A stretch of 64,000 bases of DNA from Okapia johnstoni (taxonomy: Eukaryota; Chordata; Mammalia; Artiodactyla; Giraffidae), in the NCBI GenBank assembly GCA_024291935.2, contig CM044322.1, positions 25,171,405 to 25,235,404 of the forward strand, given 5' to 3'. The position numbers and the translations under genes were made by a program. The notes under the pieces are model-generated. The model did not search any database and was not told the DNA's origin. It saw only the letters and a program-made list of their open reading frames with translations. This document shows, one piece after another, positions 43,450 to 54,297 of the stretch. Numbering within the stretch: the stretch's first letter is position 1; every line of letters starts with the position of its first letter.

Positions 43450-43856
43450 TTAAAGTATTTATTTATTATTTATGGCTGTGTCAGGTTTTAGTTGCAGCTT
43501 CCCTGGTGGCTCAGCAGTAAAGAATCCTCCTGCCAGTGCAGGAGATGCAGTAGATACGTGTTCAAATATCCCCTGGAGAAGTAAATGACAACCCACTCCA
43601 GAACTCTTGTCTGAAAAATCCCATGGACAGAAGAGCCTGGTGGACTACAGCCCACAGGGTCACCAAAGAGTCAGATATGACTTAGTGACCAAACAACAAC
43701 AGGTTTCAGTTGCAGCTCGCAACCTCTCTAGCTGTGGTGCACAGACTCAGTAGTCCTGCGACATGTGGGATCTTAGTTCCCTGACCAGGGATCGAACCCA
43801 CCTACCCAACACTGAAAGGCGAATTCCTAACCTCTGGATCACCAGAGAAGTCCCCA
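43450..43856 (-). mobile_element. CHR-type SINE split by Bov-tA
   Basis: Antisense CHR: ttatggctgtgtcaggtttt on the left; gggatcttagttccctgacc, accagggatcgaacccacct and cagagaagtcccc on the right. Confidence 0.9.
43483..43715 (+). mobile_element. Bov-tA SINE inside the CHR SINE
   Basis: 43498-43700 is a sense Bov-tA (cttccctggtggctcagcag to gtgaccaaacaacaac). The 15-bp TSD is aggttttagttgcag (43483-43497) and aggtttcagttgcag (43701-43715), one mismatch. Confidence 0.95.
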
Positions 43857-44011
43857 GAGCACTTTATTTTGTAAAGCCAGCCTTTGGACCACCGAACAGA
43901 GATGATGTCCCATTTTACTGCTTTGGCTATGACTCTGAAAAATCTCTCCACTCCATCATCATGAGAGGCCCCTGTGTTGCAAGGCCACTGGCCAACTGTA
44001 AGCATGGATCA

Positions 44012-44130
44012 AATACCAGTAGTGCCAACTAGACCACACCTGTGCTGTGTGACGTTGGGGATGTCACTTTCCCTCTCTGGGCCTCCACTTCCTCATCTTT
44101 TAAATGAGGAAATTGAACTAAGGTGATTCT
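44012..44130 (+). mobile_element. MIR SINE fragment
   Basis: tgctgtgtgacgttggggat, then ctctgggcctccacttcctc, sense MIR core. Confidence 0.75.
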
Positions 44131-45828
44131 GACTTCCCTAATTATATAATTCTTTTATTTCTAAAATACATTTTTAGTCCAACACAAAAGTCTTTCCAAC
44201 AGGCAAGACTTCCTGACAGTCAGACTTCTAGTCAGTGGAGGAGGCTGTTTTAGGAGCAGTGAGAGGTTGGAGGCATTCAGACAGAACAATCTGAAGGGGA
44301 GGCTATAGAAAGGCTTCTGACTTTGATGGGCAATTGGTCTGGGCAGCTCAGACCTGCCGTGATTCTTCCTGGGACTGTCTCATCTCTCTCCTCTCACAAC
44401 CTCACGTGCTGGGGTGGGTTTTGGTTCAAGTATAGAGGGAGGAATTATGATTACTCCTAGGGGCCTGGCTAGAATGGCATAAATTAACACTTAGCTCTTA
44501 GAATCTGGAGATATTTTTTGGCCAACAGACTACTTAATGCCATAAAAATCAAGCTTGGATCCAGGCCAAACCTGACTATGGGAGAGTTTTGCAAAGATTT
44601 TAAAAGTGTCTCAGGATGAACCTACATGTGCAAGTTTTATTTTTGCCTCAACATCAAATGCTGATTTATCTGAGTAGAGAATTCCTGATCCAGAGTGACT
44701 TTCCTGCAGAAATTAACCCTTTGTCTTCCAACATTTGGACTTTGCATTGACAAGTCTCACCTTGATTTCATTTTTCATTCCTATATTGATAATCTTTTCT
44801 TTTTTCCTTTCTGGACTCTTTTAGGGCTTTCTTTATTTTGTTCTGAAAGTTCACTGTTGTGTTTCTAAATGTGGATATATTTTCATGAACTTGGGGGAGG
44901 GTCATGTCTTTAGTTTATCTCCTACTTCCTCTCCTATATTTGAATTGCTCTTTTATTTTAAGATTTTTTTTTTTTTTTTTTTTACATAGACCATTCACAC
45001 ATAGTACAAGTGTGCTGTGCCCGAGTTCAAAATCTGGAGTCTTGCATGTTTCACAAAGTTGTTCTCTGACTCAGGAATCTGGAAAGGAGAGGCAGATAGG
45101 GAAAACACTGGATGAATGTGTGAGCACTTAAACCCATCTTGCTTTTTCAGAAAGTTTCCTACCCTACACTTATATGTGGCACTTCTGCTAGAGTTTGGTC
45201 TACACAGTATCCTAGCTAACATGTTAGTTAACAAAGTGATCATCATGGGTATTGCATCGTGGTCGCTTCTATGCTATTTTAGCTTCTAAACTGTTGACAC
45301 TTGTTGACAAGTGCATTCAAAAGCAATAAAGAAACCAAAGATTGTTTACAAAAAGAAAGTTTCCCACCTTGTTGGGGTTCACTGAAAATTCTATTTTCAT
45401 ATTAAACCTTAATGTAACTAATGTTTTATTTCAAAGGAAGTATGAACACAACCTTCCTAACTACAGGCTTGAAGGAAAACTAAAGAAGGGGCACTAAGGA
45501 AAATCCATGGGTCTTTTTTTTTTTTTTTTTATCCTGGGTCTTTTAAATATCCTTCCATTGGGATGAGGCATCTCTTCTCCTGGGAGTTGTGACTGCTGTC
45601 CAAAGATTACTGGGTCATACCAATAATTCTGTGGTCTTCTGTTGGATCCACAATGGGCATCTGCATATGCTGAATGCCCATCACATCTGTATATACTGAG
45701 ACTGAAGGTAAAGATTCTGGAAAGGCTGTTGAATGAATGAGTGATGAATTAATGACTGATGCATATACTAATCCCTGTTGGAACTGGAAAATATGTTCCC
45801 ATTTTTATTAGCTGAGTTGAAGTTGTTT
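44131..45828. other. 1.7 kb without recognised gene or named repeat
   Basis: It contains a 20-base T run (44964-44983) and a 17-base T run (45514-45530). Otherwise nothing recognised. Confidence 0.4.
45509..45544. repeat. Poly(T) tract flanked by a short direct repeat
   Basis: tgggtctttt occurs on both sides of the 17-T run (from 45509 and from 45535). This is the pattern left by a retrotransposed tail with no body. Confidence 0.5.
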
Positions 45829-45945
45829 TGTGTTGTTCAGTTTCTTAGTCATGTCCGACTCTTTGTGACCCCCAGGGGCTGCAGCACGCCAGGCTTCCCT
45901 GTCCTTCACCATCTCCCTGAGTTTGCTCAAACTCATGTCCATGAG
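45829..45945 (-). mobile_element. BovB 3'-terminal fragment
   Basis: Antisense tail: tgttgttcagtttcttagtc to actcatgtccatgag. Confidence 0.93.
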
Positions 45946-47044
45946 TTTTTTTAAATCACCTCTAAATCATTAGGAGGTATTTTTCCTTGTTGGCATTCTC
46001 TTTGTTGTTGTTGTCACTAAATTGTACAGTCTTCAAGTTGACTCTTCTTTGCTTGGCACATCAACCCTACAAGAAATTTTAATGATGTCTGTAAGTGTGA
46101 AAGTGTCAAATTAGCCAGTTCTAGCCCACATTCTCCAAGCACTTTTATTGTTTGTAGTCTTCTACCCAGAGACATCTTTGTTGCTAACCTTTAATTTGAA
46201 TTTGTTCCTGACTCATAACAAGACTGTCCCCAGTTCCTTGTCAGCTCACATTTTGAAAGGAACTTTTAGGAGAAGTATTTCTTGGGAAGTATTCTGATAC
46301 ATACACGGTCATCTTTTCTTTCCAGGCATCGCTCGGAGATTCTCATCACTAAATTTGTATCCTCTGAGTGTGGCCCATCTTAGTGGTATGGTAACTGTTG
46401 CATCTCCAGCAGGAAGTCTGTGCTTGTGTGGTCATGCACATGATTGGAGCATGATGTGCACCCTCTATTTTGTTGTTGGGGAACACATTACTGCTTTCCG
46501 GTTAAAGAAAAACCAGCAAGGACTTGAAGGATGCCTAGAAATGATGTAGGAAGAGATTGAGAGAGCTGCTGTCTGCTTCTTGTGTCTTAGATAAGTTAAA
46601 TGAGGACCCAGGGAAAGAAAGAATGTTTTCATGGTCCTGAGAGGTCTTGCTTATGGAGGCCATGGCATCCTGGGTTGTGAGTCCAGACTTAGGAAAACTG
46701 CTCCTTGTTTTTGTCTTTAGGTTGGTGGATGGGTAAGGATCTGACTAAGTTGGAGATAGCCAGTGTAGATCTTGCCTACACTTTATTCTGAGTTTTGTAG
46801 GGAAGATGCAGGAGTTGGAGGCGGAGAGAGAAACCCTGCCTGGTATCAGAGCCTTATGAGCTGCTAGGGTGCTTAGAGAAAGCTCCAAATCAGGGGGTAA
46901 GAGCATCAGTCATTGCTGCTTGCCACCAACTAACCCTGCCTTATTTCCTGGACATCAGCCCACCTCACCTGTAATGTGGGCTTCATTGTACCTGCATCAC
47001 AAAGCTACGCAGAAATGCAAAATGAAATTATAGAAACAGACTCT
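45946..47044. other. 1.1 kb of mostly unrecognised DNA
   Basis: It includes a candidate exon-like stretch (46323-46549) and a weak sense MIR near 46930-47035. Confidence 0.35.
46323..46549 (+). other. Acceptor-like signal followed by an open frame
   Basis: atcttttctttccag ends near 46324 and looks like a 3' splice site. One frame after it stays open for 74 codons (IARRFSSLNLYPLSV at its start) and stops with TAG at 46547-46549. No donor, no domain, no repeat. It could be a terminal exon of an unknown transcript or chance. Confidence 0.12.
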
Positions 47045-47345
47045 AAGGTGAGAATTGATACTTCCTGAATGCCAAGCACGGCTGAGGTTACAGACAGTGA
47101 CCAAGATGATTCAGGTCCCTGCTCTTCTGGGGCAGGGAGTCAGAAAAAAACCAGGCAAGTCAAAGACTAAAATAATTTATGGCAGTGAAGAGGGTAATGA
47201 GATATGGAGTGACTGGGTGGCAACTTTGAATTGGGTATCCATATTTCTAATAGGATACAGTGGCTGCTGTCATCGTAAATCTAATGATGACAAGGATGAC
47301 AGTGATAGCCAGAGGACAAGATTAGTCAGTGCTGGACTTTTAAGG
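47045..47345 (-). mobile_element. L2 3' end
   Basis: Antisense L2: tcctgaatgccaagcacggc, then aggtccctgctcttctgggg, then agtggctgctgtcatcgtaa. Confidence 0.65.
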
Positions 47346-47376
47346 GTGGGAAGCTGATAGTAGTAATCCTGTGGTT

Positions 47377-47611
47377 ATTGAGTGGGTGGGTTTCCCTGGT
47401 GGCTCAATGGTAAAGAATCCACCTGCCAATGTGGGAGATGTGGATTTGATTCCTGGGTTAGGAAGCTCCCCTGGAGAAGGAAATGGCAAACCACTCCAGT
47501 ATTCTTGTCTACAAATTCCCATGGACAGAGGAACTTGGTGGGCTACAGTCCATAGGGTTGCAGAAGAGTCAGACACAGCTTAGCGACTAAACAATAACAA
47601 CATTGAATGGG
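47377..47611 (+). mobile_element. Bov-tA SINE
   Basis: Sense copy at about 47389-47601. The TSD is attgagtggg (47377-47386) and attgaatggg (47602-47611), one mismatch. Confidence 0.94.
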
Positions 47612-47639
47612 CATGTGTGTTAATGCTTACCCAATATAT

Positions 47640-48183
47640 TCACTCAGATATTTATTAAGCACTTATATCTGCCAGGCACTGCTTGGTCACCATGTATGCT
47701 GTGCTGCTAAGTCGCTTCAGTCGTGTCCGACTCTGTGCGACCCCATAGACGGCAGCCCACCAGGCTCCGCTGTCCCTGGGATTCTCCAGGCAAGAATACT
47801 GGAGTGGGTTGCCATTTCCTTCTCCAGTGCATGAAAGGGAAAAGTGAAAGTGAAGTTGCTCAGTCGTGTCCGACTCTTAGTGACCCCATGGACTGTAGCC
47901 ACCAGGCTCCTTCCGTCCATGGGATTTTCCAGGCAAGAGTGCTGGAGTGGGATGCCATTGCAAACTCTAATACCATGGCACGTGCACCCAGGACTTATGG
48001 TGGAGTTGGGAGACAGAAGTGAATTGTGTACAAGGAGATACCTAATTACTGATTTTGATAAGTAGTCTAAGGAAAAGCCCAAGGTTTAATTAAAGAGATT
48101 AACAGGTTGGAGAAGATCTGCTTTGAAGGGAGGTCGGAGAACCTCTCTGGGGTCAAATTTAAGGGGAGGCCTGAGGGGCAAAT
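47640..48183 (-). mobile_element. L2 3' region split by BOV-A2
   Basis: Antisense L2: tatttattaagcacttatat at the left, gtcggagaacctctctgggg near 48133. The BOV-A2 at 47700-47962 interrupts it. Confidence 0.6.
47700..47962 (-). mobile_element. BOV-A2 SINE, dimer
   Basis: Antisense copy, gctaagtcgcttcagtcgtg to gtgggatgccattgc, with the tgcatgaaagggaaaagtg linker. accatg occurs on both flanks, a possible short TSD. Confidence 0.93.
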
Positions 48184-48398
48184 GGGCTTCCCAGGTGGCA
48201 CAGTGGTAAAGAACCTGCCTACCATTGCAGGATATGCAAGAGATATGGGTTCTACCCCTGGGTTGGGAAGATCCCCTAGAGGAGGAAATGAAAACCCACT
48301 CCAGTATTATTGCCTGGAGAATCCCATGGATAGAGGAGCCTGGCGGGCTCCAGTCCATGGGGTTGCAAAGAGTTGGACATGACTGAACACACAGCACA
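48184..48398 (+). mobile_element. Bov-tA SINE
   Basis: Sense copy, gggcttcccaggtggcacag to gacatgactgaacacacag. Confidence 0.93.
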
Positions 48399-48480
48399 TC
48401 CTTGCCTTCATGGAAGCTACAGTCTAATGGAGAAAAACTGTTAATAGTCACAAAATTTATCATTATAAATCAGTTAGACA
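48399..48480 (-). mobile_element. L2 3' fragment
   Basis: ccttgccttcatggaagcta then cagtctaatggag, antisense L2 terminal region. Confidence 0.6.
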
Positions 48481-48532
48481 GGATCTGTTAGATATATCAG
48501 TTAGATATAAATCAGTTAAATCAGGATAAAAA
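48466..48532. repeat. Short tandem repeat of about 13-14 bp units
   Basis: aatcagttagacag, tatcagttagatat and aaatcagttaaatc follow each other with small changes. Confidence 0.75.
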
Positions 48533-48544
48533 AGTGATAAAGAA

Positions 48545-48745
48545 TAGTTAACTTTTATAACTCCTGAGTCCATGCCAGCATTGTTTGAGTTCTATGTGCA
48601 TTATGTAGTACTCACAAAACCCCTATGAGGAAAGCATTATTACTATCATTCCATGTTGCAGAAAGGGAAACTGAAGGAGAGAGCTTTGCCTAAGATCCCA
48701 TAGGCAGGTGGGGCTGGACCCTAAGCTCGGTATCTTGACCTTAGT
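48545..48745 (-). mobile_element. MIR SINE
   Basis: Antisense MIR: acaaaacccctatgaggaaa, then gaaagggaaactgaaggaga. Confidence 0.75.
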
Positions 48746-49364
48746 TATAAATAGAACCCACCTTTGACTGTATCTATTGCTTTTTATAAAGATGCACTGA
48801 AGTCATAGATGTTCTAGTAATTCTAGAATCAGGTCCACAGTTATTTTTATAGAGTGCATTTTCCCACTTGCGCTGGTCACAAAGACTTAGAGAAAATCCC
48901 AACAACATTTCACTCGGTAACCGGCTCCTTCTCAAACACTACACGTGGCCACAGTGACCTCTTGTGGTCAATAGCGGTAGCGCGACTATGTCACTTGGCT
49001 AGAGAGGAAATAACACAATCCCTGGGCTATTTCTGAAGTTGGTTCCTATTTAGTGAGGCCTCATCTGGTGATTCCTGTTTTGTGCATCTGAGAATACCTG
49101 TAAGGATAAGTCTCCAAAAGTGGACTTTCAGGCACTGGGCATTGGATGGGGCCGTGGTTGGGACCCTTAGAACTCCATGCTCCTGAGTTCTGTAATGGGC
49201 TTACGGAAAACCCCAGACCTGGCTCTTCCCAGCCTCCCTCCTGCTTCAGAGCAGGAGGACTGTGGGGAACTATGGCCTGGGGAGTTTATCTCAGCCCAGT
49301 TCACGTAGGTTGTCACAGTTTTCACAGGCACCATGCCCCTGGCTGAGAAAGGACCAGCTTATTT
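48746..49364. other. Unrecognised DNA
   Basis: No repeat recognised. It contains the CTCF-like site listed separately. Confidence 0.4.
48954..48967 (-). promoter_or_regulatory. CTCF-like motif
   Basis: On the minus strand ccacaagaggtcac matches the CTCF core (CCAC, AG, GG and the final CAC-like part) with about two mismatches. It is outside repeats, in a stretch with a few CpGs. Weak on sequence alone. Confidence 0.25.
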
Positions 49365-49780
49365 GTTCATTTGACCAAATATTTATTGAGCACCTACTTT
49401 ATGCCAGGCATGTTTTAGGCACTGAGAGTAAAGCAGAGGATAAGAGATAAAATTTCTTTCTCCCGTCCCATTTCCTACTTATAATTTTATATAATGATTT
49501 AATTCCTAGGGTTTGTATGTATATGGAGTTTATGTGTGCATTCAGGGAGAGGAGACTGGCTTCTACTCCACTGAAAATAAAGATAATAAAGCACAAAATG
49601 ACCCCCTATCCCAAACATTCTGCCTTCATAGAAGTGGTTACTTTCTAGTGGGGGGAGACAGACAACCAGCAGATGGTGATATACATCCCAGAGAGGAGAC
49701 CCACAATTAGTTAGGTAGAGAGTGGGGTGGGGGCCACTTTATGCAGGTGGACTGGGAATCTCATTCAGAAGACAAATTTA
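49365..49780 (-). mobile_element. L2 3' end
   Basis: Antisense L2: accaaatatttattgagcac, ctttatgccaggcatgtttt, then attctgccttcatagaagtg and cagacaaccagcagatggtg. One of the best-preserved L2 copies here. Confidence 0.8.
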
Positions 49781-50029
49781 AGGAAGGTCAAAGGTGCCTG
49801 GAGGCAGTGCAATTTGTTTGTTCTCTCTTTGTCTCTCTTCCTCTCTCTACTAGAATGATGGAAATCAAAACATACAATGGTGTTTTTGTTTGATAGTCAG
49901 CCATTTACTCAGACTAAATCTGAAATGAGAATCTCCCTGCTGGAGTGTTTGCCATGGAGGAGCGTATGCCCCACTTTGTCCTCCTGTGCTTCACCCCTGG
50001 AGAAGGATCTGCAGGAAGTGGGGATGTGG

Positions 50030-50470
50030 TCATGTGGAAATTTGGGGAGAATTTCTGGGCAGTGGAAACAGCATCTGCAAAGGTCCTGAGGTGGGAGCTT
50101 TAGGAAGGAGGGGAGTGAGGGTAGTGGGGGCAGAAGGTGAGGTCAGAGAGTTGGGGGAGGGGAGGTGGGTGATGGTCATATGGGGCTTTAGAGGTACATC
50201 AGCTGTGCTGTTGGTGGGACTGATTTTGTCCTTGCGTACAAGGGCAACACTTCCTTAGGATGGTGAGTGACTTTACCCATACAGAAGAGGGAACCATGAG
50301 TAATATCTGTATTTTTAAAAATTACTGTAGTATCAGCTTTGGTGATGAACTAGAGAGAGGTGGGCAGTGGGCTGGATGGATTGGAGGATCAGAGGGACAG
50401 GCAGGAGAGTTTGGTCTGAACCTAGGAGGAAGCTGCTGACCATCTAAAATAGGTGAAGGGCTGTTTTCAA
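50030..50470 (-). mobile_element. L2 remnant (further upstream part)
   Basis: gtggaaacagcatctgcaaa, ggtcctgaggtgggagcttt and atggggctttagaggtacat are the antisense of the L2 stretch that precedes the 3' end. It may belong to the same L2 as 49365-49780. Confidence 0.7.
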
Positions 50471-50501
50471 GAGAGAAACAACCTATTTAGCAACAGATTT
50501 G

Positions 50502-51341
50502 AGGTTAAGTCCTTGTGTGTCACATCACTTGCCGATGTTTCCTCCCATTCTGTAGGTTGTTTATTCAGGTTTTTTAAAAATTATTTCCTTTGCTGTGCAA
50601 AAGCTTGTATATTTAATTAGGTCCCATTTGCTTTCTTTTGTTTTTATTTTATTGCCTTGGGATATTGATCTAAGAAAGCATTGGTATGGTTTATGTCAGA
50701 GAATGTTTTGCCTGTGATCTCTTCTAGGAGTTTATGGTGTCATGTTTTATGTTTAAGTCTTTAAGCCATTTTGAGTTTATTTTTGTGCATGGTGTGAGTG
50801 TGTGTTCTAACTTCATTGATTTACATGCCACTGTCCAACTTTCCCAACACCACTTACTTGAAGAGACTTTGTTTCCATTTTATATTCTTGCCTTCTTTGT
50901 GGAAGACTAATTGATGGTTGGTGTGTGGGTTTACTTCTGCCCTCTCTTTTCTGTTCCGTTGATACATGTCTGTTTTTATACTAATACCACACTGTTTTGA
51001 TTACTGTAGCTTTGTAGTATTGTCTGAAGTCCGGAAAAGTTATGCCTCCTGCTTTGTTTTATTTTTTCCCCCTTAGGATTGCTCTGGTAATTCTGGGTCT
51101 TTTATGGTTCCACATAAATTTTTGGATTATTTGTTCTAGTTCTGTGAAAAATGTCATGGCTATTTTGATATAGGGATCACACTAAATCTGTAGATTGCTT
51201 TGGGTAGTATGGCCATTTTAACAATGTTCATTCTTCCAATTCAAGAACATGGGATATGTCTCCATTTCTTAGATCTTCTTTATTTTCCTTCATTCATATT
51301 TTGTAGTTTCTCAGGATATAAGTCTTTCACCTATTGGAATT
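50502..51341 (-). mobile_element. L1 inverted 5' segment (twin priming)
   Basis: Antisense L1 ORF2: ttaagtccttgtgtgtcaca at the left, aattaggtcccatttgcttt, then ctaataccacactgttttga and tcaagaacatgggatatgtc on the right. Its left end corresponds to the same ORF2 point at which the sense part (51342 onward) begins, so both are one insertion whose 5' half is inverted. Confidence 0.85.
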
Positions 51342-52152
51342 AGAGAAAATACTTGCAGCTGATGCAACAGACAGAAGTGTAATCTCTCAAATACACAAAT
51401 GGCTCATACAACTCAAAAGAAAAAGCCCACTCCTACATTGTCAGTGGGAATGTAAGTTGGTGCAGCCACTGTGGAAAACAGTGTGGAGGTTCCTCAGAAA
51501 AGTAAGCATTACCACGTGATCCAGCAGTTCCACTCCTGGGTGTATATCCAGACAAGATCATAGTGTTCAAAGAGATGCATGCACTGTGTTCATAGCAGCA
51601 CCGTTCACAACAGCCAAGACATGGAAGCAACCTGAGTGTCCACCAACAGATGGATGGAAGACAAAGGTGTGGTGCATATATGCAATGGAGTACTACTCAG
51701 CCATAAAAGGAAATGAAATAGCTCCATTTGCAGCAATATGGATGCAACTAGAAATTATACTAAGTGAAGTAAGTCATGAAAGAGAAGGACAACCACCAAA
51801 TATATTGCTTATATGTGGGCTCTAAAATATGGAACCTATCTACAAAACATAAACAGACTCACAGACATAGAGAACAGACTTGGTTGCCAAGGGTGAGTGG
51901 AGAGGGAAGGACTGGAAGTCTGAGATCAGCAGATGTAAACTATTATTTCTAGGACGGATAAACAACAAGGTCCTAATGTGTAGCACAGGGAAGTATATTC
52001 AGTATCCTATGATAAACCATAATGGAAAAAATATTCAAGAGCGTTCATATGTGTGTAGCTGAGTCACTTTGCTGTACAGCAGAGATTGGCACAACACTCA
52101 GTCAACTATACTTCAGTAAAATGTAAAATTTAAAAAATGAAATAAAATTAAA
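51342..52152 (+). mobile_element. L1 sense 3' segment of the same insertion
   Basis: Sense L1: agagaaaatacttgcagctg, then after an internal gap at about 51425 gtcagtgggaatgtaagttg, then the ORF2 end (agatggatggaagacaaagg) and the 3' UTR (aacaacaaggtcctaatgtg) to an A-rich tail. An A11 run follows at 52179-52189. Imperfect flanking repeats aacagatttgaggtt (50492-50506) and aacagattggaagtt (52188-52202) may be the TSD. Confidence 0.9.
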
Positions 52153-52205
52153 GGTGGATTTAAAATCCTGGTATTTGGAAAAAAAAAAACAGATTGGAAG
52201 TTGGA

Positions 52206-52559
52206 AGCAAGGGAGAGAGGTTGAGGAAGAGTATGAAGCTTTTAACTTTTATTCTCTAGCGGGTGGGGGTGCAGCATTTTGGGGAGTGCACTTGAGAAGC
52301 ACTCCTTGAATTGAAATTCTCCAGTGTTTTTCCTGCCCTCTCCCAACTGCTCCCTTTGTTAATTCCTTATATGAATGGTGTCTCCAAACCAGCTGCACCC
52401 TCTCCAACCCTAAGTAAATGATGTCTCTTGTACGCAAGACATTTTGTGTTGGAAGATGTTTCTGTAATTGTTATTCCTCTGGCTCTTTTAGGAATTATTC
52501 CATCATCTAAGCAAATAGAGAATTTTCTAAGCAAATAGTAACTACCTCTTATCTCCCTT
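52206..52559. other. Unrecognised DNA
   Basis: Nothing recognised. Confidence 0.35.
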
Positions 52560-52650
52560 CTTCTCTCTTAAAACTCCCTTCATGCATCACAGCCTAGTTC
52601 ACCTGCCATCTCCTCCATGAAAATTGCTCTCTCTCCTGTACTCCTTTAAG
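52560..52650 (+). mobile_element. L2 fragment
   Basis: ttcacctgccatctcctcca then tgaaaattgctctctctcct resembles the sense L2 gtcacctcctccaggaagcc region. Confidence 0.4.
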
Positions 52651-52734
52651 GGGCTCACATTTTTGCTCGGAACTGTGTGTGTGTGTGTGCTCACGCGTCT
52701 GTGTTTGGGAAGTAGGGTGAGGGGTAGGGCAGTG

Positions 52735-52935
52735 CACTGGATGGCCTTTATAGTCAGACATGTAGGTTCTCATTCCAGCTCTGCCATTCACTTGGTGTGC
52801 AACTTTGAGTGGTTACTTAACCTCTGTGAGTCTTAAATTTCTCATCAGTAAAGTGAGGGTGAGAGCACCTACCTCACAATGCTATTGTGGGAGTTAAATA
52901 AACTCACTGATCACTGAACTCGGCATAATACCTGC
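52735..52935 (+). mobile_element. MIR SINE, long copy
   Basis: Sense MIR with cattccagctctgccattca, ttacttaacctctgtgagtc and gcataatacctgccatttag in order. Confidence 0.88.
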
Positions 52936-53004
52936 CATTTAGCACATGCTTGCTCAAACAATAGTGGTGGGATTGTTATGATTTTTCACCCACTTGTTTA
53001 TTAA

Positions 53005-53250
53005 TTCTCCAGTTACTTCTTGAGCACCTATGATGTGCTGTATTTGGTCCTAGGCACTTGAGGAGGCACAAGTGAGAAAAACACATGTGTCCACCCTTGA
53101 GGGGATACAATATAGTCTTGTTGGGGGTGCTAAACAGTAAACAATATACACAACAATTAGGCATATTTGACAGTATAGTAGAAGGTAATAAATGCTGTGG
53201 AATAAAGAAAGATGTCAAGGAGGGTAAGTGATTGGCAGTATTTGAGGGTA
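53005..53250 (-). mobile_element. L2 3' end
   Basis: Antisense L2: ttcttgagcacctatgatgt, gtcctaggcacttgaggagg, then taataaatgctgtggaataa. Confidence 0.8.
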
Positions 53251-53255
53251 GGTAT

Positions 53256-53412
53256 AGCAGTCAGCTTGGACAAGGAAATGGCAACCCACTCCACTATTCT
53301 TGCCTGAAGAATCCCAGGGACAGAGGATCCTGGTGGGCTGCTATCTATGGGGTCGCACAGAGTCAGACACGACTGAAGCGAATTAGCATGCATGCATGCA
53401 AAGCAGTCAGCT
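53256..53412 (+). mobile_element. BOV-A single-unit SINE
   Basis: 53267-53401 is a sense BOV-A unit (caaggaaatggcaacccact to gactgaagcgaattagc) ending in a GCAT repeat. The perfect 11-bp TSD agcagtcagct lies at 53256-53266 and 53402-53412. Confidence 0.95.
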
Positions 53413-53740
53413 ACTGCTGCGTAACAAACTGTCACCAAACCTGATGGCCTTAAACACTGTCTGCTATGGAGCTCATAGTTGTATGACTCTGTGTAGTTTA
53501 GGCTCCACTGGTGCCCTCCTAGTCTTGGTGGTTTTCCCTTGTCAGCTCATGGTTGCCAGCTGGTCTAGGATAGCCTCAGTTAGGACAGCTCTGTCCCCTT
53601 CCCCATGGTCTCTCCTCCTCCAACTCGCCAGCCCAGGTTTCCTCTCATGATGGAAGCAGGGTTTGGGAGAGCAGATGTACACATGTCTTCAACTGGGAGG
53701 TAACCTGTATTCTCTGCTGCATCCCATAGAATGCCTATTA
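53402..53740. mobile_element. Old LTR-like repeat
   Basis: gctgcgtaacaaactgtcac, then agctggtctaggatagcctc and aggtttcctctcatgatgga recall a common old mammalian LTR. The same kind of sequence recurs at 62155. Family not resolved. Confidence 0.45.
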
Positions 53741-53884
53741 GAGAAAGGAGAGCCGAGAGGTGACTGTATGAAAGGTGTGGACATGGGAGGAAAGGACAGA
53801 CCACTGTGGCCATATGTGCCACCCATTTATCTCAGTGTGGAGGGTGAAGCTGCAGCATGAAATAGGGTGGGAGGGTCCCAGACA

Positions 53885-54280
53885 GGGGCCCCAGGGTAGG
53901 TACCCACCTGGGACTGCAGAAGGGGCAAGGGGTGGGGCAGGAAGGCAGTGGCTGGAGAAGAGGACAGAGACCACCAGGGATCTTTGACAGAGTGACCTGC
54001 TGAAGAGGCCCTGGAGGCACAGGATCTGGCTTGCATTTGCAAAGGGTGATTTTGGGTCCTATATTGAGACTAGGTTGTAGGGGACAAAGGTCAAAGTGGG
54101 GAGATGTGCCTGGAGGCTTGTGGGGCACATAGGGAGAGGATGGGGGCTCAGGCTGGGGACAGTCACAGTGCCCACCTCCTTGGCATGACAGGGACTTTCT
54201 AGGCTGTTTTGAGACTCGAGTGATGTTGTGATGAGGTGGTGTCAATGTCCAGAATGTGGCCAGGGTTTAGCAATTGAACA
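53885..54280 (-). mobile_element. Probable L2 remnant
   Basis: agaccaccagggatctttga to aaagggtgattttgggtcct and actaggttgtaggggacaaa follow the antisense L2 order loosely. Confidence 0.45.
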
Positions 54281-54297
54281 GGGCCATATTTTTTATT

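Noticed and set aside
45995..46025. Tiny BovB tail (gttgttgttgtcactaaatt)
   Set aside because: Only about 20 bases match and no TSD is visible, so it is not separable from chance.
53387..53401. GCAT repeat as an independent microsatellite
   Set aside because: It is the short tail of the BOV-A unit at 53267-53401.
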